A stretch of 64,000 bases of DNA from Streptomyces cupreus (lineage in GTDB: Bacteria; Actinomycetota; Actinomycetes; Streptomycetales; Streptomycetaceae), in NCBI RefSeq assembly GCF_014257025.1, contig NZ_JACMSF010000007.1, positions 183,106-247,105 of the forward strand, written 5' to 3'. The notes under the pieces were generated by a model that searched no databases, was not told where the DNA came from, and was given only the letters and a program-made list of their open reading frames with translations. Numbering within the stretch: the stretch's first letter is position 1; the number at the start of each line of letters is the position of its first letter. A program made the position numbers and the translations under genes. Shown piece after piece: positions 61,553 to 64,000 of this stretch.

Positions 61553-61590
61553 TGCCCGCCCCTGATCACTTCCAAGACCAGGGACGGGCA
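61553..61590 (-). terminator. Rho-independent terminator after the YbhB-like gene
   Basis: Minus strand: TGCCCGTCCCTG, 14-nt loop, CAGGGGCGGGCA, followed by TTTTTTAT. A classic T-run, rare in this genome, 15 bp after the stop. Confidence 0.9.
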
Positions 61591-61605
61591 AACGTTCAAT
61601 GAACG

Positions 61606-62145
61606 TCAGGCTTCGGCGGGCACCTCGTACTCACCGATGAGCTGAGCGCGCGCCAGCGCGTGGAACCGCAGATTGAAACCGACGACGGCCGGCGACGCGT
61701 CCGCGTCCGGACCGAGCTTCTCCTGGTCCACGGCGTACACCGTGAACACATACCGGTGCGGCCCGTCCCCGGCGGGCGGCGCCGCACCGCCGAAGTCCTT
61801 CGACCCGTAGTCGTTACGCGCCTGTACGGCACCCTCGGGCAGCCCCTCGAACGTGCCGCTGCCCGCACCCGCGGGCAGCTCGGTCACCGAGGCAGGGATG
61901 TCGAACACGACCCAGTGCCAGAACCCGCTGCCCGTAGGGGCGTCCGGGTCGTAGCAGGTCACGGCGAAACTCCTGGTCTCGGGCGGGAAGCCCTCCCATC
62001 GCAGCTGCGGCGAGGTGTTGCCGGCCGCGTAGACCTGAGCGTCCTTGAGGGTCGCGCCCTCCGAGACGTCCTCGCTCGTGACCGTGAACGACGGCACGGG
62101 CGGATGGAAGTCATGGGGGAGCGGCCGCCTCTTGAGCTCGGTCAC
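61606..62145 (-). CDS. YbhB/YbcL family (PEBP/RKIP-like) protein
   Basis: 179 aa from GTG after [47 protein letters not shown] and [20 protein letters not shown] match the phosphatidylethanolamine-binding fold and its ligand pocket. Cellular role unknown. Monocistronic between two terminators. Confidence 0.92.
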   Translation of the reverse strand: MTELKRRPLPHDFHPPVPSFTVTSEDVSEGATLKDAQVYAAGNTSPQLRWEGFPPETRSFAVTCYDPDAPTGSGFWHWVVFDIPASVTELPAGAGSGTFEGLPEGAVQARNDYGSKDFGGAAPPAGDGPHRYVFTVYAVDQEKLGPDADASPAVVGFNLRFHALARAQLIGEYEVPAEA

Positions 62146-62185
62146 CTCGGTACCTCCTGATCGGAACGGTCAGTGGATTCCGAGC

Positions 62186-62968
62186 CTAGAACCAGTTGCG
62201 CTTGCTGCCGACCTCGGACAGCCACTGGTTGAGGTACGCCGCCCAGTCGGTCCCCTGGAAGTCGTTCAGACCCACCTGGAAGGACCGGAAGGTGTCGCTG
62301 CCCTCGCTGAACAGACCCGGCTTCTTGTCCATCTCCAGGACGACGTCCATCGCGTTCTGGTCCGCGACGAAGCTCAGCTCGACCTGGTTGATGCCCCGGT
62401 ACTGCTGCGGCGGGAAGAACTCGATCTCCTGGTAGAACGGCAGCTTCTGGCGCGTGCCGCGGATGTGCCCACGCTCCATGTCCGCGTTCTTGAAGCGGAA
62501 GCCCAGCTGGATGAACGCGTCCAGGATCGCCTTCTGAGCCGGCAGCGGGTGCACGTTGATCGGGTCCAGGTCACCGGAGTCCACCGCACGCGCGATCTCC
62601 AGCTCGGTGGTCACACCGATGTGCATCCCGCGCAGCGTCTGCCCGTCGATCGTGGTGATCGGCGTCTCCCACGGGATCTCAAGACCGAACGGCACCGCGT
62701 GCACGGTCTCGGCCTGGAGCTCGAAGGCACCACCGAGCCGCACCTTGGTGAACTCGACGTCCTGCTTGTACTCCTCCTCGCCGCTCTCGACCTCGACCTT
62801 CGCCTGCAGCCCGACCGAGAGCCCCTCGATCTGCTGGTTGACCGAACCACCCTGGATCCGCACCTCGCCCTGGACGACGCCGCCCGGCACGACGTTGACC
62901 TCGGTCAGCACCGTCTCGACCGAAGCCCCACCGGCCCCCAGACTCGCGAGCAGCTTCTTGAACCCCAT
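62186..62968 (-). CDS. spo0M: Sporulation control protein Spo0M
   Basis: 260 aa, GAGGGAGAG ahead of the ATG. MGFKKLLASLGAGGASVETV is the family start; VPGGVVQGEVRIQGGSVNQQ and EIPWETPITTIDGQTLRGMH belong to the arrestin-like first half. In Bacillus, Spo0M modulates early sporulation; in Streptomyces its role is unproven. Confidence 0.92.
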   Translation of the reverse strand: MGFKKLLASLGAGGASVETVLTEVNVVPGGVVQGEVRIQGGSVNQQIEGLSVGLQAKVEVESGEEEYKQDVEFTKVRLGGAFELQAETVHAVPFGLEIPWETPITTIDGQTLRGMHIGVTTELEIARAVDSGDLDPINVHPLPAQKAILDAFIQLGFRFKNADMERGHIRGTRQKLPFYQEIEFFPPQQYRGINQVELSFVADQNAMDVVLEMDKKPGLFSEGSDTFRSFQVGLNDFQGTDWAAYLNQWLSEVGSKRNWF

Positions 62969-63106
62969 GACTCTCCCTCTACGACTGCATCCTTGATCCC
63001 TACAAACGCGATACGGCAGTGGCCGGTTCCGCGCCCTCACCCTTGCAAGCGGACGGGCCCCTGACCACCCCGTGACCGCCACCCGTCTGCACTACCCTCG
63101 GACGGC

Positions 63107-63757
63107 ATGATCGCGACCCCCGACCGTACGCCGCTCCCCAGGAACTTCTTCGACCGCCCCGTCCTCGAAGTAGCTCCCGACCTCCTGGGCCGCATCCTCG
63201 TACGCTCCACCCCGGACGGTCCGATCTCCCTGCGCCTCACAGAGGTGGAGGCCTATGACGGCCCTGGCGACCCCGGCTCCCACGCCTATCGCGGCCGTAC
63301 GGCCCGCAACGGCGTGATGTTCGGTCCGCCCGGCCATGTGTACGTCTACTTCACCTACGGCATGTGGCACTGCATGAACCTGGTGTGCGGCCCCGACGGC
63401 ACGGCGAGCGCGGTTCTGCTGCGCGCCGGCGAGATCGTCGAGGGCGCGGAACTCGCCCGCAAACGTCGACTCTCGGCCCGAAGTGACAAGGAACTGGCCA
63501 AAGGCCCGGCCCGCCTCGCCACCGCCCTGGGTGTCGACCGAGCCCTTGACGGTACGGACGCCTGCGCCACCGGCGAGACCCCGCTGAGGATCCTCAAGGG
63601 CACCCCGATCCCCTCTGACCAGGTGCGGAACGGTCCACGCACCGGTGTGTCCGGAGATGGGGGCAATGGAGACATCCATCCCTGGCGCTACTGGATCGCC
63701 AACGACCCCACGGTGAGCCCCTATCGGGCCCATGTTCCAAGGCGCCGCCGAAGTTGA
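63107..63757 (+). CDS. DNA-3-methyladenine glycosylase (AAG/MPG family)
   Basis: 216 aa. [10 protein letters not shown], the catalytic Glu in [20 protein letters not shown], and [19 protein letters not shown] are diagnostic; [14 protein letters not shown] follows. Excises alkylated purines in base-excision repair. TACCCT 8 nt before the ATG may be its -10. Its stop codon lies inside the -35 of the rRNA promoter. Confidence 0.94.
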   Translation: MIATPDRTPLPRNFFDRPVLEVAPDLLGRILVRSTPDGPISLRLTEVEAYDGPGDPGSHAYRGRTARNGVMFGPPGHVYVYFTYGMWHCMNLVCGPDGTASAVLLRAGEIVEGAELARKRRLSARSDKELAKGPARLATALGVDRALDGTDACATGETPLRILKGTPIPSDQVRNGPRTGVSGDGGNGDIHPWRYWIANDPTVSPYRAHVPRRRRS

Positions 63758-63782
63758 CTCCCCCAGGGGAGGCGCGTAACGT
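63754..63782 (+). promoter_or_regulatory. rRNA operon promoter (first)
   Basis: TTGACT (63754-63759), 17 bp, TAACGT (63777-63782): a near-ideal vegetative promoter. The -35 covers the glycosylase TGA (63755-63757). Confidence 0.75.
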
Positions 63783-63865
63783 AGCCCGAGCCGCTGAACC
63801 GGGTACGGCAATCGCCAGCAGCCGGAGCGGTCAAACCACTATCTACGACTTCCCTCAGCGGGGAC

Positions 63866-63896
63866 GAATTCGGCGTGCCTGCATGCCTGAATTCGG
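63866..63896 (+). repeat. 8-bp direct repeat in the rRNA promoter region
   Basis: GAATTCGG at 63866-63873 and 63889-63896, 23 bp apart. Possibly part of an upstream activating region for the second promoter. Confidence 0.4.
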
Positions 63897-64000
63897 AAGC
63901 GCAGAGACTCGATTATGAGTCTGCCGGGGAATCGGCTAACGTAGTGAATGTCGAAAGGCCGCGAGGCCGAAAGACAAATCCCGCCGACCGGGAATCGGAG
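63897..64000 (+). promoter_or_regulatory. Second rRNA promoter and leader of a 16S-23S-5S operon
   Basis: TAACGT (63937-63942) repeats the -10 of the first promoter, with TTATGA (63913-63918) as a weak -35. After it comes the hairpin GGCC-GCGA-GGCC and AAAGACAAATCCCGCC, which I recognise as the Streptomyces rRNA leader that precedes 16S by a few hundred bases. The 16S gene itself is outside the window. Confidence 0.7.

Overview
The window is about 72% GC with strong G/C third-position bias, many GTG/TTG starts and 4-nt ATGA/GTGA gene overlaps. Marker genes (chaplin, Spo0M, a Gbn-like DNA-binding protein, TTG-started fabG next to fabI, actinobacterial tldD/tldE) identify it as Streptomyces chromosome. 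From memory, the gene order matches the S. coelicolor interval around SCO1845 (pitH2) down to about SCO1790, with tyrS, fabG/fabI, serB and chpE as landmarks. No biosynthetic cluster, prophage, CRISPR array or tRNA gene was recognised; this is mostly conserved core chromosome.

Layout. 1-5.3 kb: 5' end of a PiT phosphate transporter behind a PHO box, GH25 lysozyme, class II aldolase, a serine hydrolase, a hypothetical and a VOC protein. 5.5-8.7 kb: a possible leader peptide plus ABC-F ATPase, a GATC cluster, the small gbn gene, and an enoyl-CoA hydratase. 8.7-11.9 kb: an Asp23/Gls24-AmaP envelope-stress cluster, ending in a 202-bp MITE-like element. 12.1-20 kb: SDR, GH15, a coupled symporter/ECF sigma/membrane-protein operon, DUF3311, cstA and ybdD. 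20-28 kb: SURF1, a zinc-ribbon protein, a DEDDh-BRCT exonuclease, VIT1-like, fatty acid hydroxylase, YhhN, ADH, CopD, a possible hidden 35-aa ORF, and a CoA-transferase. 28-34 kb: two tandem secreted subtilases, DUF485/ActP symporter, moaA. 34.7-42 kb: small proteins, tyrS, tldE/tldD with a 30-bp duplication, fabG-fabI. 42-47 kb: GntR/MFS divergon, small membrane proteins, SixA-like phosphatase, serB. 47-52 kb: a large hydrophobic membrane protein with a duplicated tail, and an FHA-FHA-ABC exporter. 52-57.4 kb: SLT-domain protein behind a structured leader, a frameshifted queA-like gene with an SDR, a two-component system, chpE. 57.6-64 kb: hypothetical, ABC ATPase, NfeD/SPFH pair, HNH nuclease, YbhB, Spo0M, methyladenine glycosylase, and an rRNA promoter/leader running off the right edge.

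Coherent modules are organic-acid uptake (two SSS symporters with small partners, CstA/YbdD), envelope maintenance (lysozyme, SLT, Asp23 cluster, NfeD/SPFH), lipid synthesis (fabG-fabI) and development (gbn, chpE, spo0M). The most unusual signals are sequence-level: short coupled ORFs, palindromic repeats inserted in frame inside genes, duplicated gene ends, and recurrent -10 hexamers placed for leaderless transcripts.
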